Source of the DNA: Vibrio toranzoniae
Lineage (GTDB): Bacteria > Pseudomonadota > Gammaproteobacteria > Enterobacterales > Vibrionaceae
Assembly (NCBI RefSeq): GCF_024347655.1
Contig: NZ_AP025514.1
Span: forward strand, 992,001-1,056,000
Length of the DNA stretch: 64,000 nucleotides
Direction: 5' to 3'
Below are positions 1 through 8,563 of this stretch, piece by piece (the first letter of the stretch is position 1; each line of letters begins with the position of its first letter). Made by a program: the position numbers and the translations under genes. Under the pieces are notes generated by a model, which was not told the DNA's origin, searched no databases, and saw nothing but the letters and a program-made list of their open reading frames with translations.

Positions 1-483
1 GATTTATACTATCGTTTATACGTGATCCCTCTTCACTTGCCGCCACTGCGTGAGCGTGGGGAAGATGTCATCGAGATCGCATACTCGCTACTAGGCTACA
101 TGTCGGTTGAGGAAGGTAAGGCTTTCGTACGCTTTGCTCAGGAAGTGCTTGATCGCTTTAATCAATACGAGTGGCCGGGTAACGTTCGTCAGCTACAAAA
201 TGTGTTGCGAAACGTGGTGGTATTGAATAATGGTAAAGAGATTACTCTGAACATGCTCCCACCTCCACTGAACCAGCCGATTGAGAATCGTCTGCGGTTG
301 AAAGAGAAACAGAATGAAGACATCACGGTAAAAGATATTTTCCCATTGTGGATCACTGAGAAAACGGCAATCGAACAAGCCATTAAAGCGTGTGACGGTA
401 ATATCCCTCGCGCGGCTGGTTTCTTGGATGTCAGTCCATCAACGATTTACCGTAAATTGCAAACGTGGAATGCGAAGCCGTAA
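1..483 (+). CDS. luxO: LuxO, sigma-54-dependent quorum-sensing response regulator (3' part)
   Basis: The reading frame is open from base 1, so the gene starts upstream of the window; 160 C-terminal residues are visible. They hold the end of the AAA+ sigma-54 interaction domain ([11 protein letters not shown], then the sensor-II motif [10 protein letters not shown]) and a C-terminal Fis-type helix-turn-helix ([20 protein letters not shown], then [10 protein letters not shown]). In vibrios LuxO, phosphorylated by LuxU at low cell density, works with sigma-54 to activate the Qrr small RNAs. The receiver domain is outside the window. The identification rests on the domain order and on luxU lying 23 bases downstream, the usual luxOU operon. 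qrr1 normally sits upstream of luxO and would be outside this window. Confidence 0.93.
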   Translation, partial: DLYYRLYVIPLHLPPLRERGEDVIEIAYSLLGYMSVEEGKAFVRFAQEVLDRFNQYEWPGNVRQLQNVLRNVVVLNNGKEITLNMLPPPLNQPIENRLRLKEKQNEDITVKDIFPLWITEKTAIEQAIKACDGNIPRAAGFLDVSPSTIYRKLQTWNAKP

Positions 484-506
484 TTACCAAACAATAAGAA
501 CGAACG

Positions 507-851
507 ATGATGAAAGTATTAAATCAGCAAAAAGTTGATGAGCTTGCCGGTGAAATAGGGCAAGAGAATGTTCCGGTGTTGCTGGAGATCTTTTTAGGTG
601 AATTGAAGGGATACTACGAGCACTTGGAGCTAAATAAAGATACCGATACGTCCAAGTATTTGGCCGATATCAGTCATGCATTGAAGAGCAGTGCTGCGAG
701 TTTTGGTGCTGATTCTTTGTGTAGTTTCGCCATTAGCTTAGATGCAAAAGTTAAGCAAGCGTTGCCAGTGACAGAGGTGGATTTTAAAGATATGCAAGAA
801 CTTCTGTTATCAACGTACACGGAATATCAGCAGTTGATGACTGATCTCTAA
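507..851 (+). CDS. luxU: LuxU phosphorelay (Hpt) protein
   Basis: A 114-residue, all-helical histidine phosphotransfer protein. The phospho-accepting histidine is in [13 protein letters not shown], at residue 57 counted from the first of two adjacent Met codons (either Met could start). LuxU takes phosphate from the LuxN/LuxPQ/CqsS-type hybrid sensor kinases and passes it to LuxO. The length fits the family. It follows luxO directly and is closed by a strong terminator, so the two genes form a single unit. Nothing is missing or unusual. Confidence 0.95.
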   Translation: MMKVLNQQKVDELAGEIGQENVPVLLEIFLGELKGYYEHLELNKDTDTSKYLADISHALKSSAASFGADSLCSFAISLDAKVKQALPVTEVDFKDMQELLLSTYTEYQQLMTDL

Positions 852-877
852 AACGGTTGATGATATAAGCGGGTATT

Positions 878-906
878 AAAAAGGAGCATAACGCTCCTTT
901 TTTGCT
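878..906. terminator. Intrinsic terminator of luxOU, bidirectional
   Basis: A 9-bp stem aaaaggagc/gctcctttt with a five-base loop, followed by a T-run. The A-run on the left lets it also end yvcK, which converges from the right. Confidence 0.85.
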
Positions 907-950
907 TTTACTGGTCTCTGTCGTTTATTCCGAGCTATAAGCTATGTGCA

Positions 951-1838
951 TTAAGCTAGTTGAGCCCGAATCGCTTGTTGAAGTTTTAAACGGTCATGTC
1001 GCCAATCTCGGTTAGGAGAGGCAAGGTCGGTGGTCACGCAGTTCCAAAGTCCTTCAAGTTCAGGGTGCGGCGCATTACCCAGCACGATATCAATTTTTCT
1101 CGCTTTGCAGGTACGTTCACACCATTCAAGCTGTTCTTGAAGCGTCATTTTTCCTGCAGGGCCATGTTCTGGCGAAAGGTTTTCGATGAAGATAACCTTA
1201 GCCTTGGTGTTCTCAGCAATGGCTTTCCCAATCTCAGGAAGGAGAAGAGGGGGCATAACACTGGTCAGGAAGCTGCCAGGGCCAAGAACGATACAGTCGG
1301 CTTGTTCTACGGCTGCAACGGCTTCTTTGGTTGCCGGCACTTCTGGAGACAAGTCCATCATGCGCAGTTTTTCTGTCATGTCGTCAACGTTGGTTTCCCC
1401 CGTAACCCAGCGACCATCCATTGATAACGCTGTGAGATCGGAAGGATGCTCTGTCATCGGGACGATATTGACATCAACCTTGAGCATATTTCGAATTAGG
1501 TTAATTGCTTCTAGTGGGCGAACAGAGAGGTTGTCTAATGCTGTGAGCATCAGGTTACCCAGGTTGTGGCCGTCCAGTTCACCTTGACCGCGAAAACGGT
1601 ACTCAAACATCATCGAACTGATGGAAGGTTCGGTGATCAATTGGTTGATGCAGTTACGAGTGTCTCCCCAAGCGATGCCCCCTTGGCAGTCTCGAATTCG
1701 TCCGGTTGAACCACCGTTATCTGTTGTTGCGACAATGCCAGTCGCATTGCTACCAAAGTCTTTTAATGCAGCAAGCATACGACCTAAGCCATGGCCTCCA
1801 CCGATTGCTACGACTTTCTTTGATGAATAAATGTTCAT
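951..1838 (-). CDS. yvcK: YvcK-family UDP-GlcNAc-binding protein (gluconeogenesis factor)
   Basis: 295 residues, cytosolic, CofD/YvcK (UPF0052) Rossmann-like family. Visible motifs are the N-terminal glycine loop VVAIGGGHGLGRML, DNGGSTGRIRD, GDTRNCI, HNLGNLML and GPGSFLTSVMPPLLLPEI. In Bacillus the homologue binds UDP-sugars and is needed for growth on gluconeogenic carbon and for cell-wall homeostasis; its role in Vibrio is inferred. It lies on the opposite strand between luxU and moaA, as in other vibrios, and is divergent from the moa genes. CofD itself acts in F420 synthesis, but no other F420 genes are nearby, so YvcK is the better call. Confidence 0.88.
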   Translation of the reverse strand: MNIYSSKKVVAIGGGHGLGRMLAALKDFGSNATGIVATTDNGGSTGRIRDCQGGIAWGDTRNCINQLITEPSISSMMFEYRFRGQGELDGHNLGNLMLTALDNLSVRPLEAINLIRNMLKVDVNIVPMTEHPSDLTALSMDGRWVTGETNVDDMTEKLRMMDLSPEVPATKEAVAAVEQADCIVLGPGSFLTSVMPPLLLPEIGKAIAENTKAKVIFIENLSPEHGPAGKMTLQEQLEWCERTCKARKIDIVLGNAPHPELEGLWNCVTTDLASPNRDWRHDRLKLQQAIRAQLA

Positions 1839-2039
1839 TTTTTGTTCTATTAAATTATTACTAACTATAATTTAGGTTAAATGCTTCTTGTCAGATACCT
1901 AACAAGAGTTAATTTGAGGGTTTGGTACATTTTTTTTGTTGATATGACCCGTTTTTGGTTATCAAAGCTAGATTCACGTACAAATATTAAGTATTTTATT
2001 ACTCAGCTACTGTACGTATAAATATAACGTGCAGTTGCC

Positions 2040-2166
2040 ATAACTCCGAGCTCTCGCATGCTAAGTCGCACAGTGGTATTTGCTGTACCGATACGCCTCA
2101 AGAGCCAGTGACATGTTGTCACAAGGGCTTAATTGGAAATGATTAAGCCTCCCGTGTTTGGAAAGG
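2040..2166 (+). promoter_or_regulatory. Moco (molybdenum cofactor) riboswitch candidate upstream of moaA
   Basis: The 334-base gap between yvcK and moaA ends in a structured leader. Visible elements are a hairpin gtgaca-tgt-tgtcac (2108-2122), a second stem ggcttaat/attaagcc (2126-2133 with 2142-2149) and the tail cctcccgtgtttggaaagg. The order of elements and the terminal GGAAAGG match my memory of the Moco RNA motif that precedes moaA in gamma-proteobacteria. GGAAAGG (2160-2166) is also the Shine-Dalgarno sequence of the GTG start, which suggests translational control. The left boundary is approximate. A covariance-model scan was not possible here. Confidence 0.72.
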
Positions 2167-2172
2167 TGTTCC

Positions 2173-3162
2173 GTGGCGCAACAATTCGAAGATAGATTCC
2201 ATCGCAAATTTTATTATTTGCGCTTGTCGGTTACAGACGTCTGTAACTTTAAATGTACTTACTGCTTGCCGGATGGTTATAAACCGTCAGGGCAGAAAAA
2301 CTCGTCTTTTTTAAGTGTTCCCGAGATCAAACGCATTGTAAAAGCGTTTGCAGATTGTGGTACCTCAAAGATCCGCATTACAGGCGGAGAGCCGAGCCTG
2401 CGTAAAGACTTTCCTGAAATCATACATACCGTTGCTTCTACTCCAGGCATCGAAAAAGTAGCCACGACAACTAATGGCTACCGCATGGAGAAACAAGTAG
2501 GGCAGTGGCGTGATGCTGGTTTAACCCATATAAACGTGAGCGTGGATAGTTTAGATTCACGTATGTTCCATCAGATCACTGGTGAGAATAAGTTTACTGA
2601 GGTTATGCGAGGCATTGATAAAGCGTTTGAGGTTGGCTACGAACAAGTCAAAGTCAACGTTGTATTGATGAAAGACCTCAACAGTCAGGAATTACCAGCC
2701 TTCCTTAATTGGATCAAAGACAAACCTATTCAATTACGTTTTATCGAGCTGATGAAAACCGGCGAGATGGACGAGTTGTTCGATAAACACCATGTCTCTG
2801 GCGTTGCGATTCGCAATCAGCTTATTGCTAACGGTTGGCTGTTAAAAGTCAAAGCTGTTAACGATGGCCCAGCACAAGTGTTTGTCCACCCTGACTACAA
2901 GGGTGAAATTGGTTTGATTATGCCTTACGAGAAAGACTTCTGTGAGAGTTGTAACCGACTGCGTGTATCTGCGATCGGTAAGCTTCATCTATGTCTGTTT
3001 GGCGACCACGGTGTTGAACTGAGAGATCTGTTGCAAGAAGATCGACAAGAGCAAGCGCTCATCGATCGTATTCAGGCTCAGCTTCAAACCAAGTCCGTTA
3101 GCCACTTCTTGCATGATGGCAACAGCGGTATGACTCCAAACTTGGCGTCAATCGGCGGTTAA
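2173..3162 (+). CDS. moaA: GTP 3',8-cyclase MoaA (radical SAM)
   Basis: First enzyme of molybdopterin synthesis: it turns GTP into 3',8-cyclo-7,8-dihydro-GTP, which MoaC converts to cPMP. The radical-SAM cluster motif C24-X3-C28-X2-C31 ([10 protein letters not shown]) is present, together with ITGGEPSLR and the second C-terminal cluster motif [20 protein letters not shown]. The C-terminus is the conserved Gly-Gly. I chose the GTG at 2173 (329 residues, [19 protein letters not shown]), which aligns with the E. coli start and lies 6 bases after GGAAAGG; an in-frame TTG at 2158 lies inside the riboswitch. It is the first gene of the moa group but is separated from moaB by 356 bases. Confidence 0.97.
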   Translation: MAQQFEDRFHRKFYYLRLSVTDVCNFKCTYCLPDGYKPSGQKNSSFLSVPEIKRIVKAFADCGTSKIRITGGEPSLRKDFPEIIHTVASTPGIEKVATTTNGYRMEKQVGQWRDAGLTHINVSVDSLDSRMFHQITGENKFTEVMRGIDKAFEVGYEQVKVNVVLMKDLNSQELPAFLNWIKDKPIQLRFIELMKTGEMDELFDKHHVSGVAIRNQLIANGWLLKVKAVNDGPAQVFVHPDYKGEIGLIMPYEKDFCESCNRLRVSAIGKLHLCLFGDHGVELRDLLQEDRQEQALIDRIQAQLQTKSVSHFLHDGNSGMTPNLASIGG

Positions 3163-3229
3163 CCCGCTACACACTCTAAAGCATTTTATCGCTCAGCTTA
3201 TTTAGGCTGGGCGAATCAGTCTAGGGTGT

Positions 3230-3450
3230 GTTGCTCTTTCGAGCTGATTTTTGCAGCGAGTTGCTGGGTATTTATACAAGGCAGAGGCTTTGATGTGTAG
3301 CTAGCCTACATGAGAAGCCGATAACGTAGTAGAAATGACCAGCAAACGCTGCCCGAAGGGTTCGGCTAAAAGCGTTTTACTCTTTGTTGAGGGAGATTTG
3401 CTTAGAATGACTAGGCTACTTCCCCCTCGCCGCGATTAAAACGCTTTTAT
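3230..3450. repeat. Intergenic repeat-like element with a 13-bp perfect inverted repeat
   Basis: The 356-base moaA-moaB gap carries no ORF of interest but is strikingly structured. taaaagcgtttta (3367-3379) is matched exactly, inverted, by taaaacgctttta (3437-3449), giving a 13-bp stem around a 57-base arm. Further left are the near-palindrome tgtagctagcctaca (3296-3310) and the stretch gctgcccgaagggttcggct, which can form a short hairpin. The sequence resembles intergenic repeats I associate with Vibrio and Shewanella, but that is recollection, not a search. The limits given are approximate. Confidence 0.5.
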
Positions 3451-3518
3451 CTCGAACAAAATTTAATCACGAAAGGTCAACACGCCCTAATAATTGAAAA
3501 GTTTATATAGGTGAACAA

Positions 3519-4031
3519 ATGGGTCACGCAGAAAGCAAATTTCAAGCAGCAAACATTGCAGTACTAACCGTTTCAGATACGCGTACAGAAGAAAATGATA
3601 CGTCAGGTGGTTATCTAGCTGAGCATGCTAAAGAAGCCGGCCACAACGTGGTTGATAAGCAAATCGTTATCGACGACATGTATAAGATCCGCGCTATCGT
3701 ATCTCAGTGGATTGCTGATGACAGCGTACAAGCGATCATGATTACTGGTGGTACGGGTTTTACGTCTCGAGACAGCACACCTGAAGCGCTTAAGCCTTTG
3801 TTCGATAAAGAAGTAGAGGGTTTTGGTGAGCTATTCCGTCAAGTGTCTTACGAAGAGATCGGTACATCGACAATTCAATCTCGTGCGATTGCGGGTTTTG
3901 CTAACCACACGGTTATCTTTGCAATGCCAGGCTCTACGGGTGCATGCCGCACAGGTTGGACTAAGATCATCAAGCAACAGATGGATGCGAGCCACCGTCC
4001 TTGTAACTTTATGCCACACCTTTCTGTATAA
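3519..4031 (+). CDS. moaB: Molybdenum cofactor biosynthesis protein MoaB
   Basis: 170 residues, the usual length, of the MoaB/MogA fold that binds molybdopterin and, in related proteins, adenylylates it. The signature TGGTGFTSRDSTPEAL is intact, as are SDTRTEENDTSGGYL near the N-terminus and FAMPGSTGACRTGW near the C-terminus. Its exact role in E. coli is less clear than that of MogA. The ribosome site taggtg precedes the ATG. moaC follows 12 bases after its stop, starting the tightly packed moaBCDE unit. Confidence 0.96.
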   Translation: MGHAESKFQAANIAVLTVSDTRTEENDTSGGYLAEHAKEAGHNVVDKQIVIDDMYKIRAIVSQWIADDSVQAIMITGGTGFTSRDSTPEALKPLFDKEVEGFGELFRQVSYEEIGTSTIQSRAIAGFANHTVIFAMPGSTGACRTGWTKIIKQQMDASHRPCNFMPHLSV

Positions 4032-4043
4032 GGCGGTTTGAGT

Positions 4044-4523
4044 ATGAGCCAATTTACACACATTAACGCGTCTGGCGAAGCGAACATGGTCGATGTATCG
4101 GCTAAAGCGGAAACGGTACGCGAAGCAAGAGCGGAAGCGTTCGTTCAAATGTCGGCAGAAACGCTTGAGCTGATTGTCTCTGGTAGTCATCATAAAGGTG
4201 ATGTTTTCGCAACGGCGCGCATTGCTGGTATCCAAGCGGCTAAGAAGACATGGGATCTGATTCCACTGTGTCATCCTTTGCTACTGACTAAAGTAGAAGT
4301 TCAGCTTGAAGCAATCAAATCTGAAAACAAGGTTCGTATCGAATCTGTCTGTAAGCTTGCGGGTAAGACAGGTGTAGAGATGGAGGCACTGACCGCAGCT
4401 TCGGTCGCTGCGTTGACTATTTACGATATGTGTAAAGCTGTTCAGAAAGACATTGTTATCGAGAACGTACGCCTGTTAGAGAAGACGGGTGGTAAATCAG
4501 GTCACTTCAAGGTGGAATCATGA
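4044..4523 (+). CDS. moaC: Cyclic pyranopterin monophosphate synthase MoaC
   Basis: 159 residues. It converts the MoaA product to cyclic pyranopterin monophosphate. The conserved blocks [15 protein letters not shown] and [23 protein letters not shown] are complete, including the active-site histidine and aspartate regions. The start is the ATG at 4044 ([19 protein letters not shown]) with aaggcgg about 7 bases upstream, rather than the in-frame TTG at 4038. Its stop overlaps the moaD start by four bases (ATGA), indicating translational coupling. Confidence 0.97.
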   Translation: MSQFTHINASGEANMVDVSAKAETVREARAEAFVQMSAETLELIVSGSHHKGDVFATARIAGIQAAKKTWDLIPLCHPLLLTKVEVQLEAIKSENKVRIESVCKLAGKTGVEMEALTAASVAALTIYDMCKAVQKDIVIENVRLLEKTGGKSGHFKVES

Positions 4524-4765
4524 TTACAGTACTTTTCTTTGCTCAAACTCGTGAACTGGTTGGTGTGGACAGCGTGGAAGTTGATGCACAGTTCAAGACG
4601 ATTGAAGCGATTCGTAGCCACCTTGTAGAACAAGAAGGGAAATGGGATATTGCATTGGAAGAGGGCAAGCTTCTCGCTGCGCTTAACCAATCCATCGTAC
4701 CTTTGACTACGGAAGTGAAAGATGGCGATGAAGTCGCTTTTTTCCCTCCAGTAACTGGAGGCTAA
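4520..4765 (+). CDS. moaD: Molybdopterin synthase sulfur-carrier subunit MoaD
   Basis: 81-residue ubiquitin-fold sulfur carrier. It ends in PPVTGG; the C-terminal Gly-Gly is adenylylated and then thiocarboxylated before MoaE uses it to add dithiolene sulfurs to cPMP. The start codon overlaps the moaC stop (ATGA) and moaE begins two bases after the moaD stop, so MoaD and MoaE, which form a heterotetramer, are made from adjacent coupled cistrons. Confidence 0.96.
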   Translation: MITVLFFAQTRELVGVDSVEVDAQFKTIEAIRSHLVEQEGKWDIALEEGKLLAALNQSIVPLTTEVKDGDEVAFFPPVTGG

Positions 4766-4767
4766 GT

Positions 4768-5241
4768 ATGAATGATTCTCGAGCTATTGATCCAAGAGTA
4801 TTAGTGACTGCTGAAGACTTTTCTGTGGGTGATGAATACGACTACTTGGCTCAAGGTACAGCTGCTGGAGCGGTAGTGACGTTTGTTGGTAAAGTTCGCG
4901 ACATGAATCTTGGCGACAATGTGATTGGTTTGTCTTTGGAGCATTACCCTGGCATGACAGAGAAGTCGCTGAGCGAGATCTGTGATCAAGCTGAAGCGCG
5001 CTGGCCTATTCAGAAGATGCGAGTGATTCACCGCGTTGGTGACCTAGATATCGGTGATCAGATTGTTTACGTTGGTGTATCCAGTGCACACCGCGGTTCA
5101 GCCTTTGAAGCCTGTGAGTTTGTTATGGATTTCCTCAAAACCAAAGCACCGTTTTGGAAAAAAGAACGTACTACCGAGGCGACTCGTTGGGTTGATTCTC
5201 GAGATTCAGATGCAAAAGCTGCGGAGCGTTGGGGAAAGTAA
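4768..5241 (+). CDS. moaE: Molybdopterin synthase catalytic subunit MoaE
   Basis: 157 residues, catalytic partner of MoaD in converting cPMP to molybdopterin. Conserved segments are GAVVTFVGKVRDMNLG, LEHYPGMTEKSL, HRVGDLDIGDQIVYVGV, SSAHRGSAFEACEFVMD and the lysine-rich active-site loop KTKAPFWKKE. A clear ribosome site ggaggc lies upstream of the ATG. It is the last gene of moaBCDE and is followed by a strong terminator. Confidence 0.96.
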   Translation: MNDSRAIDPRVLVTAEDFSVGDEYDYLAQGTAAGAVVTFVGKVRDMNLGDNVIGLSLEHYPGMTEKSLSEICDQAEARWPIQKMRVIHRVGDLDIGDQIVYVGVSSAHRGSAFEACEFVMDFLKTKAPFWKKERTTEATRWVDSRDSDAKAAERWGK

Positions 5242-5280
5242 GCCTCTCAACATTGTGTTTGATCCAGAAGTAAACAGTAG

Positions 5281-5309
5281 AAAGCCGACGATTAACGTCG
5301 GCTTTTTTT
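5281..5309 (+). terminator. Intrinsic terminator of moaBCDE
   Basis: Perfect 10-bp stem aaagccgacg/cgtcggcttt with a five-base loop and a seven-T tail. Confidence 0.92.
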
Positions 5310-5879
5310 GTGGATACTATAAAGTTTTTGTATAAAAAACGTGGTCCTAATAAATAATTACTCGGCTAGATTGCATGTAAATTCAAGGGTTTATTTGGTC
5401 TGGATTGGTGCGTCGCTTTATCCGTTTTAGTGCAGAGCACTATGCTGTTTTGTTTAAAGTGATGACCCTCACAAATAGTGCAGTCTGTTTAGGTGATATG
5501 TGATATGCAATTAGATTTAATGTGGCATTAATGTTAATTTTCTGGCGGTGTTATAGGACAAGATGCTAAAAAAAAGTATCAATACAGATACATCAACACT
5601 AAAGGCTGTTTCTTAATAAAGTTACTCTGTGTAATTCACTACGCATTAGGTTTTTATTAGATATTTACACTGATATCATGAATATTTTGGGAAATTCTCC
5701 GATTTTTTGCGACATGTTAATAGCAAATTACTTCAATGATTGATAGTGTGAGCCGCAATCTTTGTAAGGTTTTAGGTTTTAATGCTTAATATTTGAGCTA
5801 AATACATCTAAATCACTGCCTTTCAGTGAGCCGAACAAAGAAGTCATGGATGCAATACAAAAAACTTGGAGTTTATTAA
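5310..5879 (+). other. Long leader/promoter region of the opp operon
   Basis: About 570 bases, AT-rich, without a convincing ORF or tRNA. It must hold the opp promoter and probably a long untranslated leader. The only specific site I can propose is a CRP-like palindrome at 5458-5473. The oppA ribosome site ttggag lies just before the ATG. Confidence 0.6.
5458..5473. promoter_or_regulatory. CRP-like site upstream of oppA
   Basis: agtga-tgaccc-tcaca matches 9 of 10 half-site positions of the CRP consensus TGTGA-N6-TCACA. It lies about 407 bases before the oppA start, which is far unless the leader is long. No binding evidence. Confidence 0.4.
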
Positions 5880-7511
5880 ATGTACAAGAATAAAATCACT
5901 CAAGCCCTTCTTCTAGGTGCAGGTCTGGCAGTGGCTGCCACTTCTACTCTTTCTATCGCTGCTGACGTTCCAGCAGGTACAGAACTAGCAAAAGTTCAGG
6001 AACTGGTCCGCGGTAACGGTACTGAAGTTGCGACTATCGACCCTCACAAATCTCAAGGTGTACCAGAATCTCACGTAATTCGTGATCTTCTAGAAGGTCT
6101 AGTGAACCAAGACGGCGAAGGTAACACTATCCCAGGGGTAGCCGAAAGTTGGGAAACGACAGACAACAAAACATTCACTTTCCACCTACGTAAAGATGCA
6201 AAATGGTCTAACGGCGATCCTGTAACAGCTGAAGATTTCGTTTACAGTTGGCAACGTGCAGTCGATCCTGCCACAGCTTCTCCATACGCTTGGTACATGG
6301 AATATACCAAGATGGTGAACGCGAAAGACATCGTAGCGGGTAAGAAAGACAAGAGTGAACTCGGCGTTAAAGCTGTAGATGAATACACGCTTGTTGTTGA
6401 ATTAGAAACAGCGGTACCATACTTCGTAATGATGATGGGCCATACCACAGTGAAGCCAGTGCATAAGGCAACTGTTGAAAAATACGGTGACCAATGGACT
6501 AAGCCAGACCACTTCGTTGGTAACGGTGCATTTGTTCCAAATCAATGGGTCGTTAATGAGCGTCTTGAGTTAGTTCGTAATGAAAATTACTGGGATAACG
6601 ATCATACCGTTCTTAATAAAGTAACGTTCCTACCAATCGAAAATCAAGTAGCGGAAATGAACCGCTTCCTATCTGGCGAAATCGATTTCACATACGAACT
6701 TCCAGTAGAGCACTTCAAGCGTCTTAAGAAAGAACACGCTGAAGATGTATCGGTAGCGGGTAACCTATGTACTTACTACTACATCTTTAACACTAAGAAA
6801 GCACCATTTGATGATGTTCGTGTACGTAAGGCTATCTCTTACGCAATTGATCGTAATATCGTAAGTGACGCAATCCTAGCGCAAGGTCAAAAACCAGCTT
6901 ACTTCCTAACGCCTGAAATTACAGCGGGCTTCAATCCTGAGCTACCAGTTTACGGTAAGATGTCTCAAAAAGAGCGTAACGCAGAAGCAGAACGTCTTCT
7001 TGAAGAAGCAGGTTACGGTAAAGATAACCCACTTAAATTCAACCTACTTTACAACACTTCAGAGAACCACAAGAAGATTGCTGTAGCGCTAGGTTCTATG
7101 TGGAAGAAAACACTGGGTCTTTCTGTAACACTTGAGAACCAAGAGTGGAAAACGTACCTATCTTCTAAAGATTCTGGTGACTTCGAAGTAGCACGTGCTG
7201 GTTGGTGTGGTGACTACAATGAAGCGTCTTCGTTCCTAACGCTAATGAAGAGTAATAACACTACCGGTGGTGTTCACTACGATAGCGCTGAGTACGACCA
7301 AATCATTGATAAAGCACTTAACTCTACATCAGCAGAAGAGCGTGAAGCACTTTACCTAGAAGCTGAGGCGTTAATGGCTAAAGATATGCCAATCGCTCCT
7401 ATCTACCAATACGTGAAATCACGTCTACTGAACCCGCATGTCGGTGGCTTTCCAGCTAATAATGCGGAAGAGAAAATCTACTCAAAAGACCTCTATATCA
7501 AAGCTCAATAA
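5880..7511 (+). CDS. oppA: Periplasmic oligopeptide-binding protein OppA
   Basis: 543-residue extracytoplasmic binding protein (SBP family 5). A Sec signal peptide covers about residues 1-28 (KNKITQALLLGAGLAVAATS, cleavage near SIAAD-V); there is no lipobox cysteine, as expected for a periplasmic gram-negative form. Family motifs include ATIDPHKSQGVPESHVIRDL, the SBP-5 signature region VAESWETTDNKTFTFHLRKD, and VRKAISYAIDRNIV. It captures peptides and hands them to OppBC. It is the first gene of oppABCDF and is separated from oppB by a hairpin that likely lowers downstream expression, giving excess binding protein. Confidence 0.96.
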   Translation: MYKNKITQALLLGAGLAVAATSTLSIAADVPAGTELAKVQELVRGNGTEVATIDPHKSQGVPESHVIRDLLEGLVNQDGEGNTIPGVAESWETTDNKTFTFHLRKDAKWSNGDPVTAEDFVYSWQRAVDPATASPYAWYMEYTKMVNAKDIVAGKKDKSELGVKAVDEYTLVVELETAVPYFVMMMGHTTVKPVHKATVEKYGDQWTKPDHFVGNGAFVPNQWVVNERLELVRNENYWDNDHTVLNKVTFLPIENQVAEMNRFLSGEIDFTYELPVEHFKRLKKEHAEDVSVAGNLCTYYYIFNTKKAPFDDVRVRKAISYAIDRNIVSDAILAQGQKPAYFLTPEITAGFNPELPVYGKMSQKERNAEAERLLEEAGYGKDNPLKFNLLYNTSENHKKIAVALGSMWKKTLGLSVTLENQEWKTYLSSKDSGDFEVARAGWCGDYNEASSFLTLMKSNNTTGGVHYDSAEYDQIIDKALNSTSAEEREALYLEAEALMAKDMPIAPIYQYVKSRLLNPHVGGFPANNAEEKIYSKDLYIKAQ

Positions 7512-7557
7512 TAAGCGCTTCGATTATAAAAAGTTAATATAACTATAACGATACAGA

Positions 7558-7592
7558 CACTACATGCACAGGGCGTGCATGTAGCGTTTTTC
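7558..7592 (+). terminator. oppA-oppB intercistronic hairpin (partial terminator / RNA 3' end)
   Basis: Perfect 10-bp stem ctacatgcac/gtgcatgtag with a five-base loop, followed by cgtttttct. It sits 50 bases after the oppA stop and just upstream of oppB. The structure fits either an attenuator or a 3' stabiliser that makes oppA mRNA more abundant than oppBCDF. Confidence 0.75.
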
Positions 7593-7602
7593 TAATTTTC
7601 AT

Positions 7603-7616
7603 TGTCACAGACTGAA
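7603..7616 (+). promoter_or_regulatory. Predicted OppZ pairing site in the oppB leader
   Basis: tgtcacagactgaa, ending 11 bases before the oppB ATG, is complementary in 13 of 14 positions to ttcagcctgtgaca at 11480-11493 in the oppF 3'UTR. It abuts the oppB Shine-Dalgarno region, where pairing would block initiation. Confidence 0.7.
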
Positions 7617-7627
7617 AGAGTGAGTTT

Positions 7628-8548
7628 ATGTTTAAATTCATTATGAAAAGGATATTTGAAGCGATTCCAACCATGTTGGTGTTGATCACTATCTCTTTTT
7701 TTCTTATGCGTTTTGCTCCGGGCAATCCGTTTTCAAGCGAACGTCCATTACCGCCAGAGGTTATGGCGAACATCGAAGCAAAATATGGCTTAGATAAACC
7801 TGTATTTGAGCAGTACACCACGTACTTGACCAATATTCTACAAGGTGATTTTGGCCCTTCGTTCAAATATTTAGATTACTCTGTTAACGAGTTAATCTCG
7901 GTTGCACTTCCCGTATCGGCAAAGGTAGGCCTTGTTGCTTTTATCTTTACGTTATTAATGGGGGTTACCATAGGGACGATAGCCGCGCTGAAGCACAACA
8001 CCTGGGTTGATTACACCATAATGTCGACCGCCATGCTCGGTGTTGTAATGCCTTCGTTTGTATTGGCTCCAGCTCTTATCTATGTGTTTTCTTTACACTT
8101 AAATCTTTTTCCTGCCGGTGGTTGGCTCGATGGGTCGGCTAAATATCTCGTGCTACCGGTTATTGCGATGTCTCTTCTATATGTAGCAACCTTTGCTCGT
8201 ATCACTCGCGGGAGCATGATCGAAACCTTAAATAGTAACTTTATCCGTACTGCTCGAGCTAAAGGTCTAAGCTACCGTTATATTGTTCTTAAACATGCAC
8301 TTAAGCCGGCAATGCTACCTGTTGTTTCATACATGGGACCAGCGTTTGTCGGTATCATTACAGGTTCAGTTGTTGTAGAAACCATCTTCGGCTTACCAGG
8401 TATCGGCAAGCTGTTTGTTAACGCCGCGTTTAACCGTGACTACTCGCTAGTAATGGGTGTAACCATCTTGATTGGTTTCCTATTCATCTTGTTCAACGCA
8501 ATTGTTGATATTTTACTAGCGCTTATTGACCCGAAAATTCGCTACTAA
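7628..8548 (+). CDS. oppB: Oligopeptide ABC transporter permease OppB
   Basis: 306-residue inner-membrane permease with about six transmembrane helices, starting with an N-terminal helix (IPTMLVLITISFFLMRFAPG). The EAA loop that docks on the ATPases is RTARAKGLSYRYIVLKHALK, and the family's NPFSSERPLPPEVMANIEAKYGLD periplasmic segment is intact. It forms the channel with OppC. The start ATG follows the gaaagagtgag ribosome site, which overlaps the predicted OppZ pairing region. Confidence 0.96.
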   Translation: MFKFIMKRIFEAIPTMLVLITISFFLMRFAPGNPFSSERPLPPEVMANIEAKYGLDKPVFEQYTTYLTNILQGDFGPSFKYLDYSVNELISVALPVSAKVGLVAFIFTLLMGVTIGTIAALKHNTWVDYTIMSTAMLGVVMPSFVLAPALIYVFSLHLNLFPAGGWLDGSAKYLVLPVIAMSLLYVATFARITRGSMIETLNSNFIRTARAKGLSYRYIVLKHALKPAMLPVVSYMGPAFVGIITGSVVVETIFGLPGIGKLFVNAAFNRDYSLVMGVTILIGFLFILFNAIVDILLALIDPKIRY

Positions 8549-8563
8549 CAGGGACGCATGGTT

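Noticed and set aside
1..483. qrr1 small RNA gene next to luxO
   Set aside because: It normally lies upstream of luxO, which is outside this window.
996..1830. Plus-strand ORFs over yvcK
   Set aside because: Shadow frames of the conserved minus-strand gene, with no motifs or ribosome sites.
5310..5457. Small ORFs in the oppA leader
   Set aside because: None has both a ribosome site and convincing amino-acid composition.
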